A stretch of 64,000 nt of DNA from Aplectana chamaeleonis (lineage: Eukaryota; Nematoda; Chromadorea; Rhabditida; Cosmocercidae). Location of the stretch: contig JAPDOI010000137.1 in assembly GCA_029168955.1 (NCBI GenBank), positions 517,501 to 581,500 on the forward strand. The letters are read 5' to 3'. Positions within the stretch are counted from its first letter, which is position 1, and each line of letters begins with the position of its first letter. The translations under genes and the position numbers were made by a program. Below, piece after piece: positions 9,360 through 24,300 of the stretch. A model generated the notes under the pieces. The model worked only from the letters and a program-made list of their open reading frames with translations. It was not told where the DNA came from and made no database searches.

Positions 9360-12300
9360 CTAAACACATGAAAATTACTAAAGAATCTGCAGCTTAAAAT
9401 CCGTAATCACGACGAACCTGTTGCGTATCCGTTATAATACCCTGCGTAAACACACCCGGATTACCGCTTTCAATCATCTCCTCAAGATCCTCATCACCTA
9501 CTTGCTTTCCAGCTAAATGTAACATTATTGCACGTCTAGAAAATCGGAGTTCTACCAAAATTCAGATCTATACACCTACAATCAGTATCAAGAAAGACAA
9601 ATGCCCTACCTATGTCAAGCTGTCGTTGAATGCGTCCTTTACAGCGCTCACGGTAGTCGGTTTGCGTCTTATTGTAGTCCGTCATCACCTCGACAAAACG
9701 TCGTGATAACGTGCTATGTTGCGTCTTTCGTATGCGCAAATCCGCATGTCCAGCTCCAGCCGACTGCTCATCATGCTCTATCGCATTCTCAATCAGTTTC
9801 AGCTTACCGCGGACCTGAAAGACCGGGACTCTCACAATGTTTGTCATGAGCACCTCATTTCTTAAATACAGGCATCCTAGCTATAGGGTGTTTCAAGACA
9901 GTAAACAGACCCCACGTTGAATCATAGAAAAATAATTACTTCAAATTTATTTATTCATTTCAGGAGAATACGCTACTTTTGCCTTTGTTTGAGCCATCAA
10001 TTTTCCAGACTGCTTCGAAAATAGCAGTTGTAAGATCATCCAAAAGTTATTGTGTACTGTAAATTCAAGGAATTGAGTAGCTCCTCCTGAGTGACAGAAT
10101 CCGTTATGTAACCCCCACACATTTTGACCGAATTGCACTTTTCAAACCCCTTAGGCATAGAAAACCCTTTTCGCTGATACATCTCCAGGAATGAATATTA
10201 GGAATGCAATAATATCATTGGGCGAAGTCTTTCGGCTACAGTACGCTGAATCTACCAGAATCCCTAAACTTGCAGAAAACCTCCCTGGCGAGTTCCGTAC
10301 AAGTATACATGCTATATATATGTTATACATGCACACACGTGCACCGAGTTCGGCAGAACTCTGAATCTCATCGGTTTACACTAGAAGTGCAAGGGTTATT
10401 TCCCTATACGGTAAAAAATTAGCAGCCGAATTGATGTTTTAGAGTTATTGAAGGCCCTCCATCGATTAGATCAACTTCTAGTCTTTTATTGATTTTAGCA
10501 AAAATTCAATAATATCGATAATTCTAGAAAATCGATAAAATTCAACGGCGGTGGTTTTTCTTGATAAAGGATTCTCAAAAACTCATAACTGTGAAGTTCC
10601 ATGTCCAATGTTTTTCTTCAATAAAAGGAAATCCCATCATACTGCTAGCGCTGACTGATGAGGTTCAAAGGTTTGTCCGAGTTTGTGCCCATGCAAACTA
10701 CATTGTACTGAGGTAACTAAATCGGTCAGTGTTATCCGTGCCGTCTGCAATCGTTCGGACTAGAATCGGGGAAAAATTCGACGTTCCGCATATCGAAACA
10801 CCAGTCTCAGCACACGAATCGATATTGGAAACCGATTTCCAAAAATTAATAAACTCGTTTTGTTCATCCCCATTTCAAATTATTCGAATTAGAGTTGAGC
10901 GCAGCGAACATTATTCAGGTTGAGAATTCTTTAAAAATTATACGTCCATGTGAAAGTTTTCACTGAATGAACTAAAAAAGTAACCTTGCATATAGAAACA
11001 ATTAAAGCTGAAGGTCAACTGCTCGGCTAGAAATCACCTGGAATCTACCGAGAACTCACTAAAAACATGGATTTTACGGAAATTTACCGCCAAACTACAG
11101 CAAGCCAGACAAATACCGCGAAATCGCCGGGAAACTACTGAGAATCGGTAGCCACAAATTTACACGAAAATAACGAAATTTACCGCAAGAAATTGAAGCT
11201 TCATTCGAAAATTCTCAGACAGTAGGTGCGGGCGGATCGCCGCTCTAGAGCTTGCCGGCGATCCGCTCGCTAGCGTGATCAACTTTCCCAGGTGCCGCTA
11301 TCCGCCCGCCAAAACGCAGCAATCCGCCCGCGGAGACAACGAGAGGCAGCGATCCGCCCGGCGAGGCCACGATGGGCAGCGATCCGCCCGCAACCTGCTG
11401 GCGTACTGCCCGCAGAGGCCTTTATTGCCAGCGGTCAGTCCGCACCTATTGTCTGAGTTTCCTTCCAAGAAGGGTACGGAAAATTACCGCAAAAATGACG
11501 CGAATTCGCGGAGAAGTCTGCCGCGAATTTACCGCGATAACATATCCACCTTCGGAACGACAGCCCCTCCTCAGTGCAAAACGGAGATAACTCAGTCGAT
11601 ATCGCGGAAGGATTAGTAGGGGTTTATAGTTAGAATCTTGGTGTGGTGGCGAAAATCACGGCAGAATCCCGGCTTTCCGCATTTTCGCCAGGTCGAGGCC
11701 GCGCCTTGATTCTGCCGCGATTCTGTCGCTTCGGCTCCGGTATGACACCGAAGCGCGAGGTACTCAAACGGCTCTCGGTGAAACTCAGAAAATTTCTTCC
11801 AGAAGAACACAAAATGTTGTCTTTTTTATAAAAAGATCGTCATTTTTGATAAGTGACCATATCAAGGTGACAACTCTAAGGAGAAGAAAAATCCTCTACT
11901 AATAAAGAACCGAAAAAGAAGGAGGAGCGTAGGCTGCACTGGAACTCGTCCGAAACTTAGCGTCGACCTGCAGTTTCGTTTGAAAAAATGTAGGCGCGGA
12001 CGAGTTTTGGCATGTAAAAAATAAAAGTCCTTTAAATTTTATGTACATTGGCATTGGGGCGCGCCAATGAACTGTACAGACGATTTTTACATTGTGTTGT
12101 ACGTAATGTACGTACCACTTCTCGAATTCGACGGCCGAGCTCAAAAATTCCTCAGATAATTTTTGGGCACGACGCCTCGGCGAAAGAGGGGTTTTCGGCG
12201 GAGCCTCGTCAATGGTTGGCGACGCCCCAACCTGTTTCAGCAACGCCCTGGCAGAGGGGACCGCGGGAAGTTTCAAAATATGAAAACGGGTCGACGCCTC

Positions 12301-15300
12301 AGCGAACAACGTGTTTTGTCGACGCCTCGCCCTTGTTCAGCGACGCTTCGTCAATGAACTCACGGCCCTTTAATTATCAATACTGATTCAATAACAAACA
12401 TTTTAAGACGTCGACTGCAAGCAGCCGGTGCTCTTTTCTTGATTTCGCTGTTGCTTCTATCTTATCCAAAGCTTTACAAGTACCAAGTGCACCACTCACC
12501 ACCTGTTTTTGTTTCTGTGACTGCTATCCAATGTTGTGTAATTTGGTAATTTGCAGCTACTACGCAGTCATTTCTCTTATATGCCTGTGTCTACTTTTTG
12601 ATTCTCCTATATATTGCGACAGCCGCCCGGTTTTCTGAAGCAGGACCTGCAAACCGAAGACAGAAAATTTATAAATTATCTTAATTAAAGTATCTCGTCT
12701 CGAAAGGGTGAGTCAAAACTTCATCTCTTCTCAAAGGGCAAAAATTTTATGTGCGAAGAACACGTATTAGTTTCTCAATAATCGCCTGGAAAAAAAATTG
12801 AAATTTCCGAAAAACCACTTTGTACTCCTGTCTGCCCCTGTGCCAAAAAAAAATGATTTGAACTTCATTTGTTTTCAGTGTGTATTATGTATGATTGTTC
12901 TTTCTTTCCTATATTAGTGATAATAATGAGCCATGCCGCATGCTTACATACGCCCATCAGTGATGTCCGCCCCCAAAGGTACGGTACCATGTGGTTTTTG
13001 TATGAGAACTGCGCCTTTTCTGGTTCAGGAACGTCAAATATTATTGTGAGATCTGGTCCTTTATGCATTGGCATACCTGGTAATGGAAGCGAAACATGAT
13101 CATATTTGGCTGGAAAAGAGGGAGAATCGCTCTGAGGAGATGTCCTGTCTTGCATGGAAGGGTGTGTTAACCGACATTTCAAGAATAAGTTCTATAAGAG
13201 ATGCAGAATACAGATTTTTATAGAATTATCTTGATGTTTCGGATTGTTTCCATTTTCTTGTATGTGTGGCTAAAAAGATAGAACTGCTTCCTTACTTCCG
13301 CTGCAGACAGAGCGAAGCGTCCACTTCAGGGTGGGTTTTTATCCCATTTTCTTTTTCATATTTGGTCTTTGCTTATAGTAAAGTTACTATTTCAGATAGA
13401 CTACAACGCTAGATAGTTATATTATATGTAGAGATGTTGCACAGTGATTTGCTGAAAATTTTCTCCCAACCCCATATATGGAATTTCAACATATCAACGA
13501 GGTAGGTTTTCTGGAGCTGAAACATTGTTTGACGGCGATCTACTCAATTTCTGTATTTCAGAGCTCCCTCAATACATCACGCGATGGTGCTATAGGTTAC
13601 AATGAAGAATCCTGATGAAAAATGGGGACTGGTGCAGATTTTAAGCCTTTTTCGTCGATTTCATTCCCTACTGCCATCCTGGTCACTGGACATTATCCTT
13701 GATTGTGATTACCAAGCTCACAAGAATTTTATTCACAAACTGCTTTATTTTAAGTCACGAATGTACCATTGCATTGAGTGAAATTGCTGTTATAAAATGT
13801 TATGAAATAAATAAATACTTGTAATATTTCTGTTATGGTGACTTGGGGGAAATAAGGACTTGTATTTGGAAAATCTGAGCAAGTTTGCAGCTCAATGTAA
13901 GTTTCGGGGCAAAAGTAATAGGAACGAAGGGAAGGAGCACAGCGAAACAGTGAAGAAAGCGCCTATCGTGCTCTGATGATAATGCCGCTGCATACGCGAC
14001 GCGATCAACGAAAATTTGTGTGGGTGTAGTTAACGCGCTCCAATGACAAGACTTTCGGCGACGCCTCGGCAAATGGTCGTCGACGGTTCCCGGGGGGGTT
14101 TCGGCCGCCGACCATTTGCCGAGGCGTCGTGCCTCAAAACTATCTGAGTCTCATTTTTTTGCTTTCCTCTCGTAATAACACTTTGCATGCATATTTTTTG
14201 CTTTCCTCTCGTAATAACACTTTGCACGCATATTCTCCAACTAACGCTGGCAATTATTTTTTTGCAGTTTCTCTCCTATGTTTCTCTGGGATTTTTTGTC
14301 TGGTCGCTGGTTAAATTCTGCACTATTTTTCTGGTGAGAAGGAATTTGAATATTGGTTCGATGTGTCGAATATTGGTTCCGCGATTGACGAGTGAGCTAT
14401 ACTTTTCATTAAATTTCTCTAATCAGCCTTTTTAATTTTTTTCGTTACAATAGTCTGAGGTAACCTCTTTTCTAGACAGGTAGAGTTCAACACTGGAAGT
14501 AGTTGATCACAGGATGGTTTCTTCGATCAGAGTTTTGACCAACAGTAAGATCGACCCACACCCGAAGTCTTCCTTCCTTGCCGAGTTTTGGTTTCAAATG
14601 GTTTTTACCCGAATTGCAGGCAACACTAAAATCAGCCCCACCCCGGCGATTACCTCCTTGCCTGACGCCGTCCATTCAGGGTCGGAAATGATTTAAACCA
14701 CTCCAAATTGCAGCCAACACTAAATCAGCCCCACCGGGGATTACCTCCCTTGCATGACGGTGCAACCGAAGGCTGCACCGTCCAATTTGGGTTTCAAGTG
14801 ATTTCAACCACTCCAAATTGCAGCCAACACTAAAATCAGCCCCCAACCGGGGATTACCTCCCTTTCCTGACGGTGCAACCGAAGGCTGCACCGTCCAATT
14901 TGGGTTTCAAGTGATTTCAACCACTCCAAATTGCAGCCAACACTAAAATCAGCCCCCACCCGGGGATTACCTCCCTTTCCTGACGGTGCAACCGAAGGCT
15001 GCACCGTCCAATTTGGGTTTCAAGTGATTTCAACCACTCCAAATTGCAGCCAACACTAAAATCAGCCCCCACCCGGGGATTACCTCCCTTTCCTGACGGT
15101 GCAACCGAAGGCTGCACCGTCCAATTTGGGTTTCAAGTGATTTCAACCACTCCAAATTGCAGCCAACACTAAAATCAGCCCCCACCCGGGGATTACCTCC
15201 CTTTCCTGACGGTGCAACCGAAGGCTGCACCGTCCAATTTGAGTGGGTTTCAAGTGATTTCAACCACTCCAAATTGCAGCCAACACTAAAATCAGCCCCC

Positions 15301-18300
15301 AACCGGGGATTACCTTCCTTTCCTGACGGTGCAACCGAAGGCTGCACCGTCCAATTTGAGTGGGTTTCAAGTGACTTCAACCACTCCAAATTGCAGCCAA
15401 CACTAAAATCAGCCCCCACCCGGGGATTACCTCCCTTTCCTGACGGTGCAACCGAAGGCTGCACCGTCCAATTTGGGTTTCAAGTGATTTCAACCACTCC
15501 AAATTGCAGCCGTCACTAAAATCAGCCCCCACCCGGGGATTACCTCCCTTTCCTGACGGTGCAACCGAAGGCTGCACCGTCCAATTTGGGTTTCAAGTGA
15601 TTTCAACCACTCCAAATTGCAGCCAACACTAAAATCAGCCCCCACCCGGGGAATACCTCCCTTGCTTGTCGGTGCAGCCGAAGGCTGCACCGTCCAATTT
15701 GGGTTTCAAGTGATTTCAACCACTCCAAATTGCAGCCAACACTAAAATCAGCCCCCACCCGGGGATTACCTCCCTTTCCTGACGGTGCAACCGAAGGCTG
15801 CACCGTCCAATTTGGGTTTCAAGTGATTTCAACCACTCCAAATTGCAGCCGTCACTAAAATCAGCCCCCACCCGGGGATTACCTCCCTTTCCTGACGGTG
15901 CAACCGAAGGCTGCACCGTCCAATTTGAGTGGGTTTCAAGTGACTTCAACCACTCCAAATTGCAGCCAACACTAAAATCAGCCCCCCCCCCCGGGGATTA
16001 CCTCCCTTTCCTGACGGTGCAACCGAAGGCTGCACCGTCCAATTTGGGTTTCAAGTGATTTCAACCACTCCAAATTGCAGCCAACACTAAAATCAGCCCC
16101 CACCCGGGGATTACCTCCCTTTCCTGACGGTGCAACCGAAGGCTGCACCGTCCAATTTGGGTTTCAAGTGATTTCAACCACTCCAAATTGCAGCCAACAC
16201 TAAAATCAGCCCCACCCCGGGATTACCTCCCTTTCCTGACGGTGCAACCGAAGGTTGCACTGTCCAATTTGAGTGGGTTTCAAGTGATTTCAACCACTCC
16301 AAATTGCAGCCAACACTAAAATCAGCCCCCAACCGGGGATTACCTTCCTTTCCTGACGGTGCAACCGAAGGCTGCACCGTCCAATTTGGGTTTCAAGTGA
16401 TTTCAACCACTCCAAATTGCAGCCAACACTAAAATCAGCCCCCACCCGGGGATTACCTCCCTTTCCTGACGCCTTCGGTTGCACCGTCCAATTTGAGTGG
16501 GTTTCAAGTGATTTCAACCACTCCAAATTGCAGCCAACACTAAAATCAGCCCCCAACCGGGGATTACCTTCCTTTCCTGACGGTGCAACCGAAGGCTGCA
16601 CCGTCCAATTTGAGTGGGTTTCAAGTGACTTCAACCACTCCAAATTGCAGCCAACACTAAAATCAGCCCCCACCCGGGGATTACCTCCCTTTCCTGACGG
16701 TGCAACCGAAGGCTGCACCGTCCAATTTGGGTTTCAAGTGATTTCAACCACTCCAAATTGCAGCCGTCACTAAAATCAGCCCCCACCCGGGGATTACCTC
16801 CCTTTCCTGACGGTGCAACCGAAGGCTGCACCGTCCAATTTGAGTGGGTTTCAAGTGATTTCAACCACTCCAAATTGCAGCCAACACTAAAATCAGCCCC
16901 CAACCGGGGATTACCTTCCTTTCCTGACGGTGCAACCGAAGGCTGCACCGTCCAATTTGAGTGGGTTTCAAGTGACTTCAACCACTCCAAATTGCAGCCA
17001 ACACTAAAATCAGCCCCCACCCGGGGATTACCTCCCTTTCCTGACGGTGCAACCGAAGGCTGCACCGTCCAATTTGGGTTTCAAGTGATTTCAACCACTC
17101 CAAATTGCAGCCGTCACTAAAATCAGCCCCCACCCGGGGATTACCTCCCTTTCCTGACGGTGCAACCGAAGGCTGCACCGTCCAATTTGGGTTTCAAGTG
17201 ATTTCAACCACTCCAAATTGCAGCCAACACTAAAATCAGCCCCCCCCCCGGGGAATACCTCCCTTGCTTGTCGGTGCAACCGAAGGCTGCACCGTCCAAT
17301 TTGGGTTTCAAGTGATTTCAACCACTCCAAATTGCAGCCGTCACTAAAATCAGCCCCCACCCGGGGATTACCTCCCTTTCCTGACGGTGCAACCGAAGGC
17401 TGCACCGTCCAATTTGAGTGGGTTTCAAGTGACTTCAACCACTCCAAATTGCAGCCAACACTAAAATCAGCCCCCACCCGGGGATTACCTCCCTTTCCTG
17501 ACGGTGCAACCGAAGGCTGCACCGTCCAATTTGGGTTTCAAGTGATTTCAACCACTCCAAATTGCAGCCAACACTAAAATCAGCCCCCACCCGGGGATTA
17601 CCTCCCTTTCCTGACGGTGCAACCGAAGGCTGCACCGTCCAATTTGGGTTTCAAGTGATTTCAACCACTCCAAATTGCAGCCAACACTAAAATCAGCCCC
17701 CACCCGGGGATTACCTCCCTTTCCTGACGGTGCAACCGAAGGCTGCACCGTCCAATTTGAGTGGGTTTCAAGTGATTTCAACCACTCCAAATTGCAGCCA
17801 ACACTAAAATCAGCCCCCAACCGGGGATTACCTTCCTTTCCTGACGGTGCAACCGAAGGCTGCACCGTCCAATTTGAGTGGGTTTCAAGTGACTTCAACC
17901 ACTCCAAATTGCAGCCAACACTAAAATCAGCCCCCACCCGGGGATTACCTCCCTTTCCTGACGGTGCAACCGAAGGCTGCACCGTCCAATTTGGGTTTCA
18001 AGTGTTTTCAACCACTCCAAATTGCAGCCGTCACTAAAATCAGCCCCCACCCGGGGATTACCTCCCTTTCCTGACGGTGCAACCGAAGGCTGCACCGTCC
18101 AATTTGGGTTTCAAGTGATTTCAACCACTCCAAATTGCAGCCAACACTAAAATCAGCCCCAACCGGGGATTACCTTCCTTTCCTGACGGTGCAACCGAAG
18201 GCTGCACCGTCCAATTTGGGTTTCAAGTGATTTCAACCACTCCAAATTGCAGCCAACACTAAAATCAGCCCCCACCCGGGGATTACCTCCCTTTCCTGAC

Positions 18301-21300
18301 GGTGCAACCGAAGGCTGCACCGTCCAATTTGAGTGGGTTTCAAGTGATTTCAACCACTCCAAATTGCAGCCAACACTAAAATCAGCCCCCACCCGGGGAT
18401 TACCTCCCTTTCCTGACGGTGCAACCGAAGGCTGCACCGTCCAATTTGGGTTTCAAGTGATTTCAACCACTCCAAATTGCAGCCAACACTAAAATCAGCC
18501 CCCACCCGGGGAATACCTCCCTTGCTTGTCGGTGCAGCCGAAGGCTGCACCGTCCAATTTGGGTTTCAAGTGATTTCAACCACTCCAAATTGCAGCCAAC
18601 ACTAAAATCAGCCCCCACCGGGCATTACCTCCCTTTCCTGACGGTGCAACCGAAGGCTGCACCGTCCAATTTGGGTTTCAAGTGATTTCAACCACTCCAA
18701 ATTGCAGCCGTCACTAAAATCAGCCCCCACCCGGGGATTACCTCCCTTTCCTGACGGTGCAACCGAAGGCTGCACCGTCCAATTTGAGTGGGTTTCAAGT
18801 GACTTCAACCACTCCAAATTGCAGCCAACACTAAAATCAGCCCCACCCGGGGATTACCTCCCTTTCCTGACGGTGCAACCGAAGGCTGCACCGTCCAATT
18901 TGGGTTTCAAGTGATTTCAACCACTCCAAATTGCAGCCAACACTAAAATCAGCCCCACCCGGGGATTACCTCCCTTTCCTGACGGTGCAACCGAAGGCTG
19001 CACTGTCCAATTTGGGTTTCAAGTGATTTCAACCACTCCAAATTGCAGCCAACACTAAAATCAGCCCCCACCCGGGATTACCTCCCTTTCCTGACGGTGC
19101 AACCGAAGGCTGCACTGTCCAATTTGAGTGGGTTTCAAGTGATTTCAACCACTCCAAATTGCAGCCAACACTAAATCAGCCCCCAACCGGGGATTACCTT
19201 CCTTTCCTGACGGTGCAACCGAAGGCTGCACCGTCCAATTTGAGTGGGTTTCAAGTGACTTCAACCACTCCAAATTGCAGCCAACACTAAAATCAGCCCC
19301 CACCCGGGGATTACCTCCCTTTCCTGACGGTGCAACCGAAGGCTGCACCGTCCAATTTGGGTTTCAAGTGATTTCAACCACTCCAAATTGCAGCCGTCAC
19401 TAAAATCAGCCCCCACCCGGGGATTACCTCCCTTTCCTGACGGTGCAACCGAAGGCTGCACCGTCCAATTTGGGTTTCAAGTGATTTCAACCACTCCAAA
19501 TTGCAGCCAACACTAAAATCAGCCCCCACCCGGGGATTACCTCCCTTTCCTGACGGTGCAACCGAAGGCTGCACCGTCCAATTTGAGTGGGTTTCAAGTG
19601 ACTTCAACCACTCCAAATTGCAGCCGTCACTAAAATCAGCCCCCACCCGGGGATTACCTCCCTTTCCTGACGGTGCAACCGAAGGCTGCACCGTCCAATT
19701 TGGGTTTCAAGTGATTTCAACCACTCCAAATTGCAGCCAACACTAAAATCAGCCCCCACCCGGGGAATACCTCCCTTGCTTGTCGGTGCAGCCGAAGGCT
19801 GCACCGTCCAATTTGGGTTTCAAGTGATTTCAACCACTCCAAATTGCAGCCAACACTAAAATCAGCCCCCACCCGGGGATTACCTCCCTTTCCTGACGGT
19901 GCAACCGAAGGCTGCACCGTCCAATTTGGGTTTCAAGTGATTTCAACCACTCCAAATTGCAGCCAACACTAAAATCAGCCCCCACCCGGGGAATACCTCC
20001 CTTGCTTGTCGGTGCAGCCGAAGGCTGCACCGTCCAATTTGGGTTTCAAGTGATTTCAACCACTCCAAATTGCAGCCAACACTAAAATCAGCCCCCACCC
20101 GGGGATTACCTCCCTTTCCTGACGGTCATTCAGGGTCGGAAATGATTTAAACCACTCCAAATTGCAGCCAACACTAAAATCAGCCCCCACCCGGGGATTA
20201 CCTCCCTTTCCTGACGGTGCAACCGAAGGCTGCACCGTCCAATTTGGGTTTCAAGTGATTTCAACCACTCCAAATTGCAGCCAACACTAAAATCAGCCCC
20301 CACCCGGGGATTACCTCCCTTTCCTGACGGTGCAACCGAAGGCTGCACCGTCCAATTTGGGTTTCAAGTGATTTCAACCACTCCAAATTGCAGCCAACAC
20401 TAAAATCAGCCCCCACCCGGGGATTACCTCCCTTTCCTGACGGTGCAACCGAAGGCTGCACCGTCCAATTTGGGTTTCAAGTGATTTCAACCACTCCAAA
20501 TTGCAGCCAACACTAAAATCAGCCCCCAACCGGGGATTACCTTCCTTTCCTGACGGTGCAACCGAAGGCTGCACCGTCCAATTTGAGTGGGTTTCAAGTG
20601 ACTTCAACCACTCCAAATTGCAGCCAACACTAAAATCAGCCCCCACCCGGGGATTACCTCCCTTTCCTGACGGTGCAACCGAAGGCTGCACCGTCCAATT
20701 TGGGTTTCAAGTGATTTCAACCACTCCAAATTGCAGCCAACACTAAAATCAGCCCCCACCCGGGGATTACCTCCCTTTCCTGACGGTGCAACCGAAGGCT
20801 GCACCGTCCAATTTGGGTTTCAAGTGATTTCAACCACTCCAAATTGCAGCCAACACTAAAATCAGCCCCCACCCCGGGATTACCTCCCTTTCCTGACGGT
20901 GCAGCCGAAGGCTGCACCGTCCAATTTGGGTTTCAAGTGATTTCAACCACTCCAAATTGCAGCCAACACTAAAATCAGCCCCACCCGGGATTACCTCCCT
21001 TTCTGACGGTCCAACCGAAGGCTGCACCGTCCAATTTGGGTTTCATGTGATTTCAACCACTCCAAATTGCAGCCAACACTAAAATCAGCCCCCACCCGGG
21101 GATTACCTCCTCCCTTGGTTGACGGTGCAACCGAAGGCTGCACCGTCCTATTTGGGTTTCAAGTGATTTCAACCACTCCAAATTGCAGCCAACACTAAAA
21201 TCAGCTCCCACCCGGGGATTACCTCCCTTTCTTGACGGTGCAACCGAAGGCTGCCCCGTCCAATTTGGGTTTCAAGTGATTTCAACCACTCCAAATTGCA

Positions 21301-24300
21301 GCCAACACTAAAATCAGCCCCCACCCGGGGATTACCTCCCTTTCCTGACGGTGCAACCGAAGGCTGCACCGTCCAATTTGGGTTTCAAGTGATTTCAACC
21401 ACTCCAAATTGCAGCCAACACTAAAATCAGCCCCCACCCGGGGATTACCTCTCTTGCCTGACGGTGCAACCGAAGGCTGCACCGTCCAATTTGGGTTTCA
21501 AGTGATTTCAACCACTCCGAATTGCAGCCAACACTAAAATCAGCCCCCACCCGGGGATTACCTCCCTTTCCTGACGGTGCAACCGAAGGCTGCACCGTCC
21601 AATTTGGGTTTCATGTGATTTCAACCACTCCAAATTGCAGCCAACACTAAAATCAGCCCCCACCCGGGGATTACCTCCCTTTCCTGACGGTGCAACCGAA
21701 GGCTGCACCGTCCAATTTGGGTTTCAAGTGATTTCAACCACTCCAAATTGCAGCCAACACTAAATCAGCCCCCACCCGGGGATTACCTTCCTTTCCTGAC
21801 GGTGCAACCGAAGGCTGCACCGTCCAATTTGAGTGGGTTTCAAGTGATTTCAACCACTCCAAATTGCAGCCAACACTAAAATCAGCCCCCACCCGGGGAT
21901 TACCTTCCTTTCTGACGGTGCAACCGAAGGCTGCACCGTCCAATTTGAGTGGGTTTCAAGTGACTTCAACCACTCCAAATTGCAGCCAACACTAAAATCA
22001 GCCCCCACCCGGGGATTACCTCCCTTTCCTGACGGTGCAACCGAAGGCTGCACCGTCCAATTTGGGTTTCAAGTGATTTCAACCACTCCAAATTGCAGCC
22101 GTCACTAAAATCAGCCCCCACCCGGGGATTACCTCCCTTTCCTGACGGTGCAACCGAAGGCTGCACCGTCCAATTTGGGTTTCAAGTGATTTCAACCACT
22201 CCAAATTGCAGCCAACACTAAAATCAGCCCCCACCCGGGGAATACCTCCCTTGCTTGTCGGTGCAGCCGAAGGCTGCACCGTCCAATTTGGGTTTCAAGT
22301 GATTTCAACCACTCCAAATTGCAGCCAACACTAAAATCAGCCCCCCCCCCGGGGATTACCTCCCTTTCCTGACGGTGCAACCGAAGGCTGCACCGTCCAA
22401 TTTGGGTTTCAAGTGATTTCAACCACTCCAAATTGCAGCCAACACTAAAATCAGCCCCCACCCGGGGATTACCTCCCTTTCCTGACGGTCATTCAGGGTC
22501 GGAAATGATTTAAACCACTCCAAATTGCAGCCAACACTAAAATCAGCCCCCACCCGGGGATTACCTCCCTTTCCTGACGGTGCAACCGAAGGCTGCACCG
22601 TCCAATTTGGGTTTCAAGTGATTTCAACCACTCCAAATTGCAGCCAACACTAAAATCAGCCCCCACCCGGGGATTACCTCCCTTTCCTGACGGTGCAACC
22701 GAAGGCTGCACCGTCCAATTTGGGTTTCAAGTGATTTCAACCACTCCAAATTGCAGCCAACACTAAAATCAGCCCCCACCCGGGGATTACCTCCCTTTCC
22801 TGACGGTGCAACCGAAGGCTGCACCGTCCAATTTGGGTTTCAAGTGATTTCAACCACTCCAAATTGCAGCCAACACTAAAATCAGCCCCAACGCGGGGAT
22901 TGCGTGCCTTTGCTGAGGGTGCAACCGAAGGCTGCACCGTCCAATTTGGGTTTCAAGTGATTTCAACCACTCCAAATTGCAGCCAACACTAAAATCAGCC
23001 CCCAACCGGGGATTACCTTCCTTTCCTGACGGTGCAGCCGAAGGCTGCACCGTCCAATTTGGGTTTCAAGTGATTTCAACCACTCCAAATTGCAGCCAAC
23101 ACTAAAATCAGCCCCACCCGGGGAATACCTCCCTTGCTTGACGGTGCAGCCGAAGGCTCACTGTCCAATTTGGGTTTCAAGTGATTTCAACCACTCCAAA
23201 TTGCAGCCAACACTAAAATCAGCCCCACCGGGGATTACCTCCTTTCCTGACGGTGCAAACCGAAGGCTGCACCGTCCAATTTGGGTTTCAAGTGATTTCA
23301 ACCACTCCAAATTGCAGCCAACACTAAAATCAGCCCCCACCCGGGGATTACCTCCCTTTCCTGACGGTGCAACCGAAGGCTGCACCGTCCAATTTGGGTT
23401 TCAAGTGATTTCAACCACTCCAAATTGCAGCCAACACTAAAATCAGCCCCCAACCGGGGATTACCTTCCTTTCCTGACGGTGCAACCGAAGGCTGCACCG
23501 TCCAATTTGGGTTTCAAGTGATTTCAACCACTCCAAATTGCAGCCAACACTAAAATCAGCCCCCAACCGGGGATTACCTTCCTTTCCTGACGGTGCAACC
23601 GAAGGCTGCACCGTCCAATTTGGGTTTCAAGTGATTTCAACCACTCCAAATTGCAGCCAACACTAAAATCAGCCCCCACCCGGGGAATACCTCCCTTGCT
23701 TGACGGTGCAGCCGAAGGCTGCACCGTCCAATTTGGGTTTCAAGTGATTTCAACCACTCCAAATTGCAGCCAACACTAAAATCAGCCCCCCCCCCGGGGA
23801 TTACCTCCCTTTCCTGACGGTGCAACCGAAGGCTGCACCGTCCAATTTGGGTTTCAAGTGATTTCAACCACTCCAAATTGCAGCCAACACTAAAATCAGC
23901 CCCCACCCGGGGATTACCTCCCTTTCCTGACGGTGCAACCGAAGGCTGCACCGTCCAATTTGAGTGGGTTTCAAGTGATTTCAACCACTCCAAATTGCAG
24001 CCAACACTAAAATCAGCCCCCAACCGGGGATTACCTTCCTTTCCTGACGGTGCAACCGAAGGCTGCACCGTCCAATTTGAGTGGATGACAAGATGACAAC
24101 TTTGAAACTACAGCTTGACTATGTCCTGACGAGGAATATTCCAGTATCGGACATTCGAAGATCTAGAGCTGTGTGGGATGTCGCATTCGATTCGGATCAC
24201 CGTCCTGTTCTGTTGAACTTCACTGCGAGGATTCATAAGAGGAAGCGAGGGCTCAGCCTCTCAGAGGATTGACATGACAAGTCTCAGAGATGAAAGAGTG

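Noticed and set aside
9601..9849. 82-codon plus-strand frame
   Set aside because: It is antisense to syntaxin exon 4.
14676..24096. Dozens of similar 66-144-codon frames on both strands
   Set aside because: They are translations of the satellite unit; frames recur every 113 bp and lengthen only where 117-bp units occur.
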